64,000 nt of DNA from NCBI RefSeq assembly GCF_009796785.1, contig NZ_CP047026.1:1820001-1884000 (forward strand), read 5' to 3'. The stretch comes from Polaribacter sp. L3A8. GTDB lineage: Bacteria > Bacteroidota > Bacteroidia > Flavobacteriales > Flavobacteriaceae. Position numbers and translations under genes: made by a program. Shown here one piece after another: positions 34,024-43,060 of this stretch; the stretch's first letter is position 1; each line of letters begins with the position of its first letter. The notes beneath the pieces were generated by a model. The model worked only from the letters and a program-made list of their open reading frames with translations. It ran no database searches and had not been told where the DNA came from.

Positions 34024-35040
34024 ATGAAAGGAATATTACTTAACAATTTAGGATCACCAGACTCAACAGAAACAGCGGACGTTAAAAAATATCTAGGAGA
34101 ATTTTTAATGGACGAACGCGTAATAGACATTCCGTATTGGAAACGTTGGTTACTTATTAACGGAATTATTTTACAAACGCGCCCTAAAAAAGCAGGAGCA
34201 GCTTACAAGAAAATCTGGTGGAAACAAGGTTCTCCGTTAGTTGTTATTTCTGAAATGTTCACCAAAAAAGTGATCAAAAAAGTAGACCTTCCTGTTGCTT
34301 TGGCAATGCGTTACGGTTCTATGTCGATGGAAAAAGGAATTAAAGAATTGGTAGACAAAGGTGTAACAGAAATCTTTTTAGCGCCCTTATACCCACATTA
34401 CGCAATGTCTTCTTATGAAACTGTTGTTGTAAAAGCAGAAGAAATTTTAGCAGAAAAATATCCTAATGTAAAGCTAGATGTTTTACCCGCTTTTTATAAC
34501 GAACCAGATTATATAAAGGCAATGAGTAACAACCTTGCTAATCATTTAGAAGGTTTCGATTATGATCATATTTTGTTTTCTTACCACGGAATTCCAGAAC
34601 GTCATATTATGAAATCTGATGTAACTAAAAATCATTGTAAAATAGACGGTTCTTGTTGCGAGCGTAATTCTGTTGCACACCACACCTGCTACAGACATCA
34701 ATGTTTTGAGACTACTAAAGAAATAGCAAAGACATTAAATTTAAAAGAAGGCACGTACAGCAACTCTTTTCAATCTCGTTTATTAAAAGATCCTTGGTTA
34801 AAACCATATACAGATTTCGAAATAGAGAAATTCCCATCAGAAGGGAAAAAGAAATTAGCAGTAATTACCCCCGCTTTTGTTGCCGATTGTCTAGAAACTT
34901 TAGAAGAAATTGCCATGGAAGGAAAAGACGAATTCTTAAAGTTTGGAGGTACAGATTACAAACACATTCCTTGTCTTAACGACAATGATGAGTGGGTAGA
35001 TGTTATGGTAAAATGGATTAACAATTGGAAAAATAAATAA
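34024..35040 (+). CDS. hemH: Ferrochelatase
   Basis: Inserts Fe2+ into protoporphyrin IX (or, if the late pathway were coproporphyrin dependent, coproporphyrin). 338 residues with GILLNNLGSPDS at the N-terminus, QGSPL near 60-64, the metal-site His in FSYHGIPERH near 185-194 and the acidic E residue in the ETLEEIAMEGKDEF helix near 290-303. The presence of HemF in the same locus indicates the protoporphyrin route. The start lies just beyond an AAACTTTG octamer array. Four cysteines in KIDGSCCERNSVAHHTC near 207-223 could bind an Fe-S cluster. Confidence 0.97.
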   Translation: MKGILLNNLGSPDSTETADVKKYLGEFLMDERVIDIPYWKRWLLINGIILQTRPKKAGAAYKKIWWKQGSPLVVISEMFTKKVIKKVDLPVALAMRYGSMSMEKGIKELVDKGVTEIFLAPLYPHYAMSSYETVVVKAEEILAEKYPNVKLDVLPAFYNEPDYIKAMSNNLANHLEGFDYDHILFSYHGIPERHIMKSDVTKNHCKIDGSCCERNSVAHHTCYRHQCFETTKEIAKTLNLKEGTYSNSFQSRLLKDPWLKPYTDFEIEKFPSEGKKKLAVITPAFVADCLETLEEIAMEGKDEFLKFGGTDYKHIPCLNDNDEWVDVMVKWINNWKNK

Positions 35041-35047
35041 AATTATA

Positions 35048-35158
35048 AGAAGCTATTTCCTGCTTTCCGCTATATCTTTTTTCTTCTGTTCTCGATACAA
35101 ATTTGCAAAAAAGCAAATTCACTCGAACTGACAGAAAAAAGGATGCCGCTTCAAATGC
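35048..35158 (+). repeat. Composite intergenic repeat, copy 2, with GTTCTCGA/TCGAACTGAC palindrome
   Basis: CGCTATATCTTTTTT (35068-35082) and AAAAAAGGATGCCGCTTCAA (35135-35154) frame a palindrome (ATTTGC 35101-35106 with GCAAAT 35113-35118, outer TCGA pairs) that ends TCGAACTGACAG, related to the hem palindromes. It matches the composite at 24913-25020. The further 35159-35254 is gene free and carries only short AAAC/TTTGCAAAC echoes. Confidence 0.65.
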
Positions 35159-35254
35159 AGAGCATTCAACGACTCAATAAAAATTTTAAAGCGGAGTTAA
35201 TCAGGGCTAAACTTGTTTGCAAACAAATAGCAAAACTTATAACATATTCAATAT

Positions 35255-35336
35255 GTCATTTCGAAATGAGCTTTTTTTAAGCGATTGAGAAATCTTATTA
35301 TAAATAAAACGTAAATCAATCTTCGTTCGTAATGAC
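35255..35336. repeat. Palindromic element with GTCATT/AATGAC ends, copy 2
   Basis: Starts GTCATTTCGAAATGAG and closes with CTTCGTTCGTAATGAC; ends are inverted repeats of GTCATTnCGAA. The pattern matches the element at 11931-12004. It fills the end of the 327-base hemH-hemJ gap, which holds no gene. Confidence 0.6.
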
Positions 35337-35367
35337 ATCAACTAGAAGAAATAAAAATTAAAAAATT

Positions 35368-35961
35368 ATGGATTTTTTATACGTAAAAGCATTACATATT
35401 ATTTTTATTGTTACTTGGTTTGCAGGTTTATTTTACATTGTTCGTATATTTATGTATCATGTAGAAGCAGAAAAAAAAGACGAACCTGCAAAAGAAATTT
35501 TACAAACTCAATACAAATTAATGAGCAAAAGGTTGTGGTATATTATTACATGGCCTTCTGCAATTTTAGCAAGTATATTTGGTTTTTGGATGTTGTATAA
35601 AAACCCATATTATCTAGAAATGCCTTGGATGCACATAAAACTTTCTTTTGTTTTAGCTTTGTATGTTTATCATGGATTTTGCCATAAAATATACAAACAA
35701 TTACAGAATGATGTTATAAAGTACACTGCATTCAAACTAAGAATTATAAACGAAGCACCTACAATTATTTTATTTGCAGTAGTCTTTTTAGTAACACTGC
35801 AATCTGCAATAAATTGGATTTGGGGAGTTGTAGGTATTATCCTTTTTGGAGTACTATTGATGTTAGGCATTAGACTTTACAAAAAAATAAGAGAAAAAAG
35901 ATCTTGGGAAAAAACAGAAAGAGAGGTTTTAGAAGACAGTAAAGAAGATAGTATTCAGTAA
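35368..35961 (+). CDS. hemJ: HemJ/CopD-like membrane protein, candidate protoporphyrinogen IX oxidase
   Basis: 197 residues with about four membrane helices (7-28, 55-80, 88-107, 124-160) and a charged cytoplasmic tail. The first helix carries H10 in KALHIIFIVTWFAGLFYIVRIFMYH; the HIIFIVTWFAGLFY block, the later WP and HIKLSFVL, and a final NEAPTIILFAVVFLVTLQS are the family pattern of HemJ, a heme-dependent protoporphyrinogen oxidase. No HemG or HemY is in the window, so this completes the pathway between hemF and hemH. It is 327 bases from hemH. The C-terminal Ser-Ile-Gln is encoded by a degenerate repeat tract. Assignment by family resemblance and context. Confidence 0.85.
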   Translation: MDFLYVKALHIIFIVTWFAGLFYIVRIFMYHVEAEKKDEPAKEILQTQYKLMSKRLWYIITWPSAILASIFGFWMLYKNPYYLEMPWMHIKLSFVLALYVYHGFCHKIYKQLQNDVIKYTAFKLRIINEAPTIILFAVVFLVTLQSAINWIWGVVGIILFGVLLMLGIRLYKKIREKRSWEKTEREVLEDSKEDSIQ

Positions 35962-36020
35962 ACAGTCACAGTTTTCAGCCTCAGTGATTGTCTGTAAACT
36001 GCTACTGAAAACTGCAATTA
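35950..36020. repeat. Degenerate AGTnnnC heptad tract at the end of hemJ
   Basis: AGTATTC (35950-35956), AGTAAAC (35957-35963), AGTCAC, AGTTTTC (35970-35976) follow in register, then an inverted set (CTGTAAACTGCTACTGAAAACTGC) that on the minus strand reads AGTTTTC-AGTAGC-AGTTTAC. The hemJ stop codon TAA (35959-35961) is at positions 3-5 of the second unit. CAGTTTTCAG and CTGAAAACTG can pair and could also slow transcription between convergent hemJ and recR. Confidence 0.6.
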
Positions 36021-36022
36021 AA

Positions 36023-36640
36023 CTACCCTCTTATACTCTGTTCAAACGGAATTCTATTAACAATAGATCTCCCCAAAGTAACTTCATCTGCGTATTCTAA
36101 TTCATCTCCAACCGATATTCCTCGTGCAATTGTAGACGTTGTAATCTCAAATTTCTCTATTTGCTTAAAAATATAGAAGTTTGTAGTATCCCCTTCCATG
36201 GTAGAACTTAAGGCAAAAATCAACTCTTTTACTTCTCCGCTTTCCACTTTCTTAACTAAACTCTCTATTTTTAAATTTTGAGGACCAATACCCTCAATCG
36301 GAGAAATTTTTCCACCTAAAACATGGTACAACCCATTAAATTGAGATGTACTTTCTATTGCCATAACATCTCTAATATCTTCTACTACACAAACAATCTC
36401 AGGATTTCTTTTTACATTATTGCAAATATCACATAGTTCTGTATCAGAAATATTATGACACTTTTCACAATTCTTTACATCATTTCTTAAATGCAATAAA
36501 GCCTCTGTTAAGAACTTCGTATTATCCGAAGGTTGCTTTAACAAATGTAAAACCAAACGCAACGCAGTTCGTTTTCCAATTCCTGGTAAACGAGATACTT
36601 CGTTCACTGCATTTTCTAAAAGTTTTGATGAAAAATCCAT
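36023..36640 (-). CDS. recR: Recombination mediator RecR
   Basis: Helps load RecA on gapped DNA with RecF/RecO. About 205 residues from ATG 36640; a TTG nine bases upstream (36649) is part of a TAATTTTG promoter-like octamer and is less likely. Features: helix-hairpin-helix region [20 protein letters not shown] near 16-36, a C4 zinc finger [16 protein letters not shown] near 54-69, a Toprim domain with [12 protein letters not shown] near 78-89 and [15 protein letters not shown] near 136-150, and the C-terminal [20 protein letters not shown]. All expected elements are present. Confidence 0.95.
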   Translation of the reverse strand: MDFSSKLLENAVNEVSRLPGIGKRTALRLVLHLLKQPSDNTKFLTEALLHLRNDVKNCEKCHNISDTELCDICNNVKRNPEIVCVVEDIRDVMAIESTSQFNGLYHVLGGKISPIEGIGPQNLKIESLVKKVESGEVKELIFALSSTMEGDTTNFYIFKQIEKFEITTSTIARGISVGDELEYADEVTLGRSIVNRIPFEQSIRG

Positions 36641-36820
36641 AGCACGCAAAATTACAATTTTAAAGAGAAAAAAAGACGAAACAACTTATATAAAAGGCAT
36701 TCATTTTATAAATAAAAGCATCAATTTTAGACACATTACTTTCTTTACGCCCTTTTCTATATTCTATTCTCTAAAAATCCTATATTCGTACATTATAATA
36801 GAACATTCGTAATTTATCAA

Positions 36821-38251
36821 ATGCAACCACTTTATATCTTATTATTAATAGTCGCTTATTTTTCTGTATTAATCTTAATTTCTTACATCACCGGAAAATC
36901 TGCAGACAACAAAACTTTTTTTAAAGCAAACAATTCTTCACCTTGGTATTTAGTTGCCTTTGGTATGATTGGCGCTTCTCTTTCTGGGGTTACTTTTATC
37001 TCTGTCCCTGGTTGGATAGAAGCCCAAAGCATGAGTTATTTTCAGATGGTTTTAGGCTATGTAGTTGGGTACGCTATTATTGGTTTGGTTTTACTTCCTC
37101 TTTATTACAAACTGAATTTAACCTCAATTTATACGTATTTACAAGATCGTTTCGGAAACTATTCTTACAAAACAGGTGCGAGTTTCTTTTTACTTTCTAG
37201 AGTAATTGGTGCTGCTTTCCGTTTATTTTTAGTCGCAAACGTATTGCAAATAATTTTGTTTGATGCTTACGGAATTCCGTTTTGGGTAACCGTTTCTATC
37301 ACTATTTTATTAATCTGGTTGTACACCTTTAAAGGTGGAATGAAAACTATTGTTTGGACCGATACTTTGCAAACCTTATTTATGTTAGTAGCAGTTGGAG
37401 TTTGTATTTACACTATTTCTGGTGAAATGGAAATAGACAATATATTTACCTACGTTGCAGATAGTAAATTATCTAAAACCTTCTTTTTTGAAGATGTAAA
37501 TGCAGGAAATTATTTTTGGAAACAGTTTTTAGCGGGCGCTTTTATTGCGGTTGTTATGACAGGTTTAGACCAAGATATGATGCAAAAAAACTTAACGTGT
37601 AGAAACTTAAAAGACGCGCAAAAAAACATGTTTTGGTTTACAATTGTGTTAGTAATTGTAAACTTTTTCTTTTTAGCTTTAGGTGTTTTACTAACAGATT
37701 ATGCACAACAAAACGGAATTGACGCACATAAAGATCAATTATTTCCAATAATAGCAACCAAAGGAACTTTAGGTTTAGCCACTGCCCTATTTTTCTTATT
37801 AGGTTTAATTGCCGCAGCCTATTCTAGTGCAGATTCTGCTTTAACTTCTTTAACCACTTCTTTTAGTATCGATATATTAGAAATTGATAAAAAGAAAGAC
37901 AAAAATGAACAAGAAAAAATTAGAAAGAAAATTCATATTATTTTCTCTTTTGTACTAATTGCAACCATTCTAATCTTCAAATATTTTATTACGGATGCAA
38001 GTGTTATTGCAAAAATATTTACGTTCGCTGGTTATACATACGGTCCTTTATTAGGTTTGTATGCTTTTGGAATGTTTACCAAAATGAATGTAAAAGATAA
38101 AATAGTACCTGCAATTTGTTTAATTGCACCAATTCTTACCTTTATAATTAGCTATTACTCTAAAGAAAAATTAGGGTTCGATTTTGGCTTCTTTGTATTG
38201 GTCTTAAATGGAGCATTAACTTTTCTAGGATTGTATTTAATTAAAAAATAA
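36821..38251 (+). CDS. Sodium/solute symporter (SSS family)
   Basis: 476 residues with about 13 membrane helices and the SSS core: GASLSGVTFISVPGWIEAQSMSYFQ near 47-71 (Na+ site 2 region), a VTGLDQDMMQKNLTCRNLKDA-like segment near 241-261 and a late SSADSALTSLTTSFSIDIL near 340-358 with the serine pair that binds sodium. It would couple Na+ entry to uptake of a small organic solute such as a sugar, amino acid or monocarboxylate; the specificity cannot be read. Stand-alone gene upstream of the acyltransferase. Confidence 0.9.
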   Translation: MQPLYILLLIVAYFSVLILISYITGKSADNKTFFKANNSSPWYLVAFGMIGASLSGVTFISVPGWIEAQSMSYFQMVLGYVVGYAIIGLVLLPLYYKLNLTSIYTYLQDRFGNYSYKTGASFFLLSRVIGAAFRLFLVANVLQIILFDAYGIPFWVTVSITILLIWLYTFKGGMKTIVWTDTLQTLFMLVAVGVCIYTISGEMEIDNIFTYVADSKLSKTFFFEDVNAGNYFWKQFLAGAFIAVVMTGLDQDMMQKNLTCRNLKDAQKNMFWFTIVLVIVNFFFLALGVLLTDYAQQNGIDAHKDQLFPIIATKGTLGLATALFFLLGLIAAAYSSADSALTSLTTSFSIDILEIDKKKDKNEQEKIRKKIHIIFSFVLIATILIFKYFITDASVIAKIFTFAGYTYGPLLGLYAFGMFTKMNVKDKIVPAICLIAPILTFIISYYSKEKLGFDFGFFVLVLNGALTFLGLYLIKK

Positions 38252-38319
38252 TTTAAGCTTAGCTAACTTTATATATAAAACGCTGTAAAAACATAATACT
38301 TTTCTGAGTAACGTAGAAA

Positions 38320-39453
38320 ATGAAAAAAAAGAAAATTTATTTCCCAAATTTAAATGGATTAAGGTTTATGGCAGCTTTTTTAGTGATAATTCATCACATA
38401 GAACAATTTAAATCTATAGCTAAAGTTGAAAACTACTGGGGTAAAATTCCTTTTATAAATATTATAGGAAAACTTGGGGTTATTTTATTCTTTGTTCTTA
38501 GCGGTTTTTTAATAACATATTTATTATTAGCAGAAGAAAAAGCATTTAAAAAAATAAGTATCGCTAAGTTTTATATGCGAAGAATATTACGCATTTGGCC
38601 ATTATATTTCTTAATTATCATTTTAGCTTTTTTTGTACTTCCAAATATTGACATTTTCATTTTACCCGGCTATGGTAAAGATGTTATTTACACCAACTTG
38701 TTTTGGAAATTACTTTTATATGCCATATTTTTTCCAAATTTGGTACTTTCTCTACTAGGGGTTGTTCCGTATGCTTCACACACTTGGTCTATAGGTACTG
38801 AAGAACAATATTATTTAGTGTGGCCAGTAATTCTAAAACACATCAAAAAATACCGAATTTTATTAATGTTTGCCATTATTCTTTTTTATCTAAGTTTTAA
38901 ATTCTTTTTAAGAACTTCATTTGCTCATAACATCCCTTACAACAATGTATTAACGGCATTTTGGAATTCATTCCCTATAGATTGTATGGCAATAGGAGCT
39001 TTGTATGCTATTCTTCTTTTTCAAAAAAACAAGTTCTTAAAATATCTAATACGAACCGACCTCTTTTATTTTTCTATTGGTATTATTACTCTTTTGATGC
39101 TAAATGGCGTGTACATTCCTTACATACATTACGAGTTTTATTCAGTATTTTTTGGTCTAATAATTCTTAATTTTGCTGTTAACGATAAAATAAAAATCTC
39201 CTTAGAAAACAAAGTTTTCAATTATTTAGGTAATATCTCTTATGGCTTGTATATGTTTCATCCGATAGGAATTATATTAGCTTTATCAATAATATCATAT
39301 TTTAATTTAAAGACAAACTGGGTTTTATACCCACTTTGTTTCATTTTAACAATAATAATGGCGGGCTTATCCTATAAATATTTTGAATCATTCTTTCTTC
39401 AGTTTAAGGAGAAATTTTCTAAAGTTTTAAGTGGAAATAGAAAAATTGAATAA
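38320..39453 (+). CDS. Acyltransferase family 3 (OafA/NodX-like) membrane protein
   Basis: 377 residues with about 10 membrane helices. The N-terminal motif NLNGLRFMAAFLVIIHHIEQF near 8-28 contains the conserved RxxAA and histidine pair thought to be catalytic; FVLSGFLITYLLLAEE near 58-73 and SHTWSIGTEEQYYLVWPVIL near 151-170 are standard for the family. Members transfer acyl groups to surface sugars such as O-antigen or exopolysaccharide. No glycan cluster is adjacent, so the acceptor is unknown. Stand-alone, 68 bases after the symporter gene. Confidence 0.9.
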   Translation: MKKKKIYFPNLNGLRFMAAFLVIIHHIEQFKSIAKVENYWGKIPFINIIGKLGVILFFVLSGFLITYLLLAEEKAFKKISIAKFYMRRILRIWPLYFLIIILAFFVLPNIDIFILPGYGKDVIYTNLFWKLLLYAIFFPNLVLSLLGVVPYASHTWSIGTEEQYYLVWPVILKHIKKYRILLMFAIILFYLSFKFFLRTSFAHNIPYNNVLTAFWNSFPIDCMAIGALYAILLFQKNKFLKYLIRTDLFYFSIGIITLLMLNGVYIPYIHYEFYSVFFGLIILNFAVNDKIKISLENKVFNYLGNISYGLYMFHPIGIILALSIISYFNLKTNWVLYPLCFILTIIMAGLSYKYFESFFLQFKEKFSKVLSGNRKIE

Positions 39454-39608
39454 CAACAAGTAGGTAACATTACCTTTCAGTAATTACTTTTTCTCTAATA
39501 ATTTTCACCTCAGCATCTATTTGCAAGGTTAATTACTACTTCTAGTAAATAAATACAGAACAAGTATTAGAGAAGAAATAAAAAAAATAAATACTTTTAA
39601 TTGTATAA

Positions 39609-40805
39609 ATGAATACTTTAAAAAAAACAATTTCCATTATTGGAAGCGGACCTTCTTCTCTACTCTTAGCAGCTTTTTTAGATACAAATAAATTTGACGT
39701 TACAATTTATGAAAAAAACAAAGCTGCTGGTAGAAAACTATTGGTTGCCGGAAAAGGTGGTTTTAATTTAACACATTCAGAACCTATTGCTAATTTTATA
39801 GAACGTTACACGCCTACTAATTTTTTAAAGAATGCTTTACTTGGTTTTACCAATGATGATTTTAGAGATTGGTTAAAAGATATTGAAATCCCTACCTATA
39901 TAGGAAGTAGCAAAAGAGTGTATCCCAAAGAAGGCATAAAACCAATTACAGTTTTAAATACTATTTTAAATCATTTAAAAGAAAAAGGAATCATCTTTAA
40001 ATATGAACATACTTTTTCTAATTGGGATTCTGAGAATAATTTAATTTTCAACAACAAAACCATTTCTTCGAATTACACAGTATTCTCTTTAGGTGGAGGA
40101 AGTTGGAAAATAACGGGTTCTGACGGAAGTTGGCTAGATACATTTGAAGAAAAAGGAATTAAAACCATGCCCTTTGAAGCTTCTAACTGTGCCTTTAAAG
40201 TTGATTGGAATTCAAAATTCATCAACCAAAATGAAGGAAATCCTTTAAAAAACATTGCTATTTCTTGTGCTGATAGAACACAAAAAGGAGAAGCCGTCAT
40301 TACAAAATTTGGATTGGAAGGAAATGCCATTTATGGGTTGAGTCCACAAATTAGAGAACAGCTAAAATCAACAGAAAAAGCACGTATTTATATCGACTTT
40401 AAACCGATGTTAAGCTTAGAGAATATCATCTCTAAGGTGATAAATTCAACCTTTAAAAACACCACACAAGTTTTAAAGAAAGAATTAAAACTTAGCAGTT
40501 CTCAAATAGAATTATTAAAAACAACGCTTTCTAAAGAAGACTATTTAGATGCTGTAATTTTATCAGAAAATATTAAAAAATTTCCTTTATATATTACGAG
40601 TTTAGGGGGTCTTGACCAAGCAATATCAACCGTTGGAGGCATAAGCTTAAATGCTGTAGACCTTCATTTTCAGTTACATAAAATTCCGAATCAGTATTGT
40701 ATTGGAGAAATGTTAAATTGGGACGCACCTACTGGCGGGTATTTAATTCAGGCTTGTGCCAGTATTGGAGTTTACCTTGCAAAACATTTTAATAAAATTA
40801 CCTAA
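39609..40805 (+). CDS. HI0933/YhiN-type NAD(P)/FAD-dependent oxidoreductase
   Basis: 398 residues. The FAD dinucleotide-binding motif SIIGSGPSSLLLAAFL spans residues 10-25, followed by E35-KNKAAGRKLLVAGKGGFNLTHSEP (39-60), typical of the HI0933 flavoprotein family. VFSLGGGSWKITGSDGSW near 157-174 is the second nucleotide contact; STVGGISLNAVDLHFQLHKIPNQYCIGEMLNWDAPTGGYLIQACAS near the end is the C-terminal FAD lid. Enzymatic role is not known for the family as a whole. It precedes pdxH by 68 bases. Confidence 0.9.
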   Translation: MNTLKKTISIIGSGPSSLLLAAFLDTNKFDVTIYEKNKAAGRKLLVAGKGGFNLTHSEPIANFIERYTPTNFLKNALLGFTNDDFRDWLKDIEIPTYIGSSKRVYPKEGIKPITVLNTILNHLKEKGIIFKYEHTFSNWDSENNLIFNNKTISSNYTVFSLGGGSWKITGSDGSWLDTFEEKGIKTMPFEASNCAFKVDWNSKFINQNEGNPLKNIAISCADRTQKGEAVITKFGLEGNAIYGLSPQIREQLKSTEKARIYIDFKPMLSLENIISKVINSTFKNTTQVLKKELKLSSSQIELLKTTLSKEDYLDAVILSENIKKFPLYITSLGGLDQAISTVGGISLNAVDLHFQLHKIPNQYCIGEMLNWDAPTGGYLIQACASIGVYLAKHFNKIT

Positions 40806-40873
40806 AAAAGGGGGATTTAGAATGTTTGTACTCTTAAAATATTCTGTATTTTTACTATATACAATTAAAAAGA

Positions 40874-41521
40874 ATGTCTAAAGATTTAAGTAATTATCGA
40901 AAATCCTACGAAAAGCAAGAACTTTTAGAAAGCACTTGTCCAGAAAACCCAATAGAATTATTTCAAACTTGGTTTATAAACGCAGATACTTCTAACATGG
41001 TAGATGAAAGTAATGCCATGACCGTTTCTTCAATGGGTTTAGATGGCTTTCCTAAAAGTAGAGTTGTTTTATTAAAAAAATATACTTGGGAAGGTTTTAT
41101 TTTTTACACCAATTACAATTCGGAAAAAGGAAAAGCCATTGCCGCTAACAATAACATCTGTTTGTCTTTCTTTTGGCCCGCATTAGAACAGCAAATTATT
41201 ATAAAAGGAACCGCAGAAATATTAGCAGAAAATTTATCTGACGGTTATTTTGAATCGAGACCAGACGGAAGTAAATTAGGTGCTTGGGCTTCTAACCAAA
41301 GTACAGTAGTTGCATCTAGAGAAGAATTGGATGGTAATTTAAAAGCCTTTGAACAAAAGTTTGAAGGAGAAGAAATTTTGAGACCAAAACATTGGGGAGG
41401 CTATTTAGTAAAACCAATTTCTATAGAATTTTGGCAAGGGAGACCCAATAGAATGCACGATAGAATAAGATATAGCTTAGAAGAAGATTTTTCTTGGAAA
41501 AAAGAAAGATTAGCGCCATAA
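40874..41521 (+). CDS. pdxH: Pyridoxamine 5'-phosphate oxidase
   Basis: FMN enzyme that oxidises pyridoxine/pyridoxamine 5'-phosphate to pyridoxal 5'-phosphate. 215 residues, the usual length. MTVSSMGLDGFPKSRVVLLKKYTWEGFIFYTNYNSEKGKAI (residues 48-88) is the FMN-contacting core with the conserved R-V-V-L and Y-T-N; the later RPDGSKLGAWASNQS near 134-148, and the C-terminal EFWQGRPNRMHDRIRY near 195-210, carry the substrate contacts. PLP supply fits the PLP-dependent HemL nearby, but there is no direct link. Confidence 0.96.
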   Translation: MSKDLSNYRKSYEKQELLESTCPENPIELFQTWFINADTSNMVDESNAMTVSSMGLDGFPKSRVVLLKKYTWEGFIFYTNYNSEKGKAIAANNNICLSFFWPALEQQIIIKGTAEILAENLSDGYFESRPDGSKLGAWASNQSTVVASREELDGNLKAFEQKFEGEEILRPKHWGGYLVKPISIEFWQGRPNRMHDRIRYSLEEDFSWKKERLAP

Positions 41522-41555
41522 ATTTTTATATTTACAACTCAACAATTAAAATTGA

Positions 41556-42044
41556 ATGAAAACATTATATATTGTTAGACATGCAAAATCTTCTTGGGAG
41601 TACTCAGGAATAGAAGATATAGACAGACCACTTAAAAAACGTGGAATAAAAGACGCCCATTTAATGTCTAAATTCTTAGCAAAAGAAGTTGGCAGACCAG
41701 ACGTTTTTGTATCAAGTAGTGCGAACAGAGCATTGCATACAGCCGTTATATTTTGCGAAAATTTCGAATACCCATTATCTAACCTTAAAATAAAAAAACA
41801 GTTATATAGTTTTAGCGATGGTTATTTAGTAAAAACGGTAAATGCTTTAGATGATGGTTTTAATTCTGCTATTATTTTTAGCCACGATCATGGTATCAAT
41901 ACATTTGTAAATAAGTTTGGTAACAAACCAATTTCTCATGTATCCACTTGTGGGGTTATCGGTATTCAATTTGAAGATAAACATTGGAAAAACATAAAAA
42001 AAGGGAAAACATTTATGATAGACTTCCCTAAAAACCATAAATAG
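41556..42044 (+). CDS. SixA-type histidine phosphatase
   Basis: 162 residues of the histidine phosphatase (RHG) superfamily. The catalytic motif LYIVRHAKSSWEY near 3-15 provides the phospho-accepting His9; VSSSANRALHTAVIF near 52-66 and FSHDHGINTFVNKFG near 107-121 supply the remaining arginine/histidine pocket residues (SixA-like, short with no alpha insert). Family members dephosphorylate phosphohistidine proteins. It is followed after six bases by the Ppx-like gene, so both are cotranscribed. Confidence 0.9.
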   Translation: MKTLYIVRHAKSSWEYSGIEDIDRPLKKRGIKDAHLMSKFLAKEVGRPDVFVSSSANRALHTAVIFCENFEYPLSNLKIKKQLYSFSDGYLVKTVNALDDGFNSAIIFSHDHGINTFVNKFGNKPISHVSTCGVIGIQFEDKHWKNIKKGKTFMIDFPKNHK

Positions 42045-42050
42045 ACTAGT

Positions 42051-42950
42051 TTGTTAGAAATTAAAAAATACGGTGCAATAGATATTGGCTCCAATGCAAT
42101 TAGATTACTCATTGCCAATGTAATTGTATCTGAAGACAAAGAGCCTCAATTTAAAAAATCTTCTTTAGTACGTGTTCCTATTCGTTTAGGAGCAGATGCT
42201 TTTGTTGGTGAAGGAATGATTAGCGAAAAAAATACAACAAGGATGATAAATGCTATGGAAGCATTTAAATTATTAATGGATGTTCACGGCGTAGAAAGGT
42301 ATAAAGCTTGTGCAACTTCTGCAATGAGAGAAGCAGAAAACGGCAAAGAAATTGTAGCAAAAATTCTTAAAGAAACAGGCGTAAAAATTGATATTATTGG
42401 TGGTAAAGAAGAAGCTGCTATCATTTCATCTACCGATCTAAATCAATTAATAGAAGGTGATAATTCTTATTTATATGTTGATGTTGGTGGTGGTAGTACA
42501 GAATTCACCATCTTTTCTGAAGGAAAAATTCTTATTTCAAAGTCCTTTAAAATGGGTACAGTACGTTTGTTAAACAACAAAAAATCTGTTAACAAAGAAA
42601 TTTTTGCCAATGTAGAAAAGTGGATTAAGAAAAATACTAAAAATTTAAAAAAAGTATCCTTAATAGGTTCTGGAGGTAACATTAACAAGTTATTTAAAAT
42701 GTCTGGACGAGCTGAAGGAAAACCAATTTCTTATATTTACCTTAATGCGCAATATCAATTTTTAAAGCAAATGTCTTTTGATGAGCGCGTTTCTGAGCTT
42801 AGTTTAAACCCAGATAGAGCCGATGTAATAATACCGGCAACCAAAATTTACCTCTCTGCAATGAAATGGAGTGGTGCTAGAAAAATTTATGTGCCTAAAA
42901 TTGGTCTTTCAGACGGAATTATTAAAAGCTTATTTTACAATAAGTTATAA
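42051..42950 (+). CDS. ppx: Ppx/GppA-family exopolyphosphatase
   Basis: 299 residues, a short actin/hexokinase-fold phosphatase that starts at TTG. ASKHA motifs: KYGAIDIGSNAIRLLIANV (residues 5-23), a VDVGGGSTEFTIFS phosphate-2 motif near 143-156, and VSLIGSGGNINKLF near 202-215. The catalytic Glu of the Ppx family is expected in KACATSAMREAENG near 85-98 (a conserved segment). It should release phosphate from polyphosphate or hydrolyse pppGpp. A polyphosphate kinase gene is often adjacent in relatives but is not seen here. Confidence 0.9.
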   Translation: MLEIKKYGAIDIGSNAIRLLIANVIVSEDKEPQFKKSSLVRVPIRLGADAFVGEGMISEKNTTRMINAMEAFKLLMDVHGVERYKACATSAMREAENGKEIVAKILKETGVKIDIIGGKEEAAIISSTDLNQLIEGDNSYLYVDVGGGSTEFTIFSEGKILISKSFKMGTVRLLNNKKSVNKEIFANVEKWIKKNTKNLKKVSLIGSGGNINKLFKMSGRAEGKPISYIYLNAQYQFLKQMSFDERVSELSLNPDRADVIIPATKIYLSAMKWSGARKIYVPKIGLSDGIIKSLFYNKL

Positions 42951-42956
42951 AATATT

Positions 42957-42988
42957 TTGTGATTTATTTAACAATTTTTGTATTTTTG
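42957..42988 (+). promoter_or_regulatory. Promoter of the OmpA-family gene
   Basis: TTG (42957-42959) and TATTTTTG (42981-42988), spacing 21 bases, match the Bacteroidota promoter. This predicts a leader of about 65 bases before the ATG at 43061, typical of strongly expressed outer-membrane protein genes. Confidence 0.65.
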
Positions 42989-43060
42989 TTATTCAATGTG
43001 TGACTTCTTAAAAATAGTTGTGTCATAGAATTGAACTAAAAAATCAAAAACAGGTTTATT

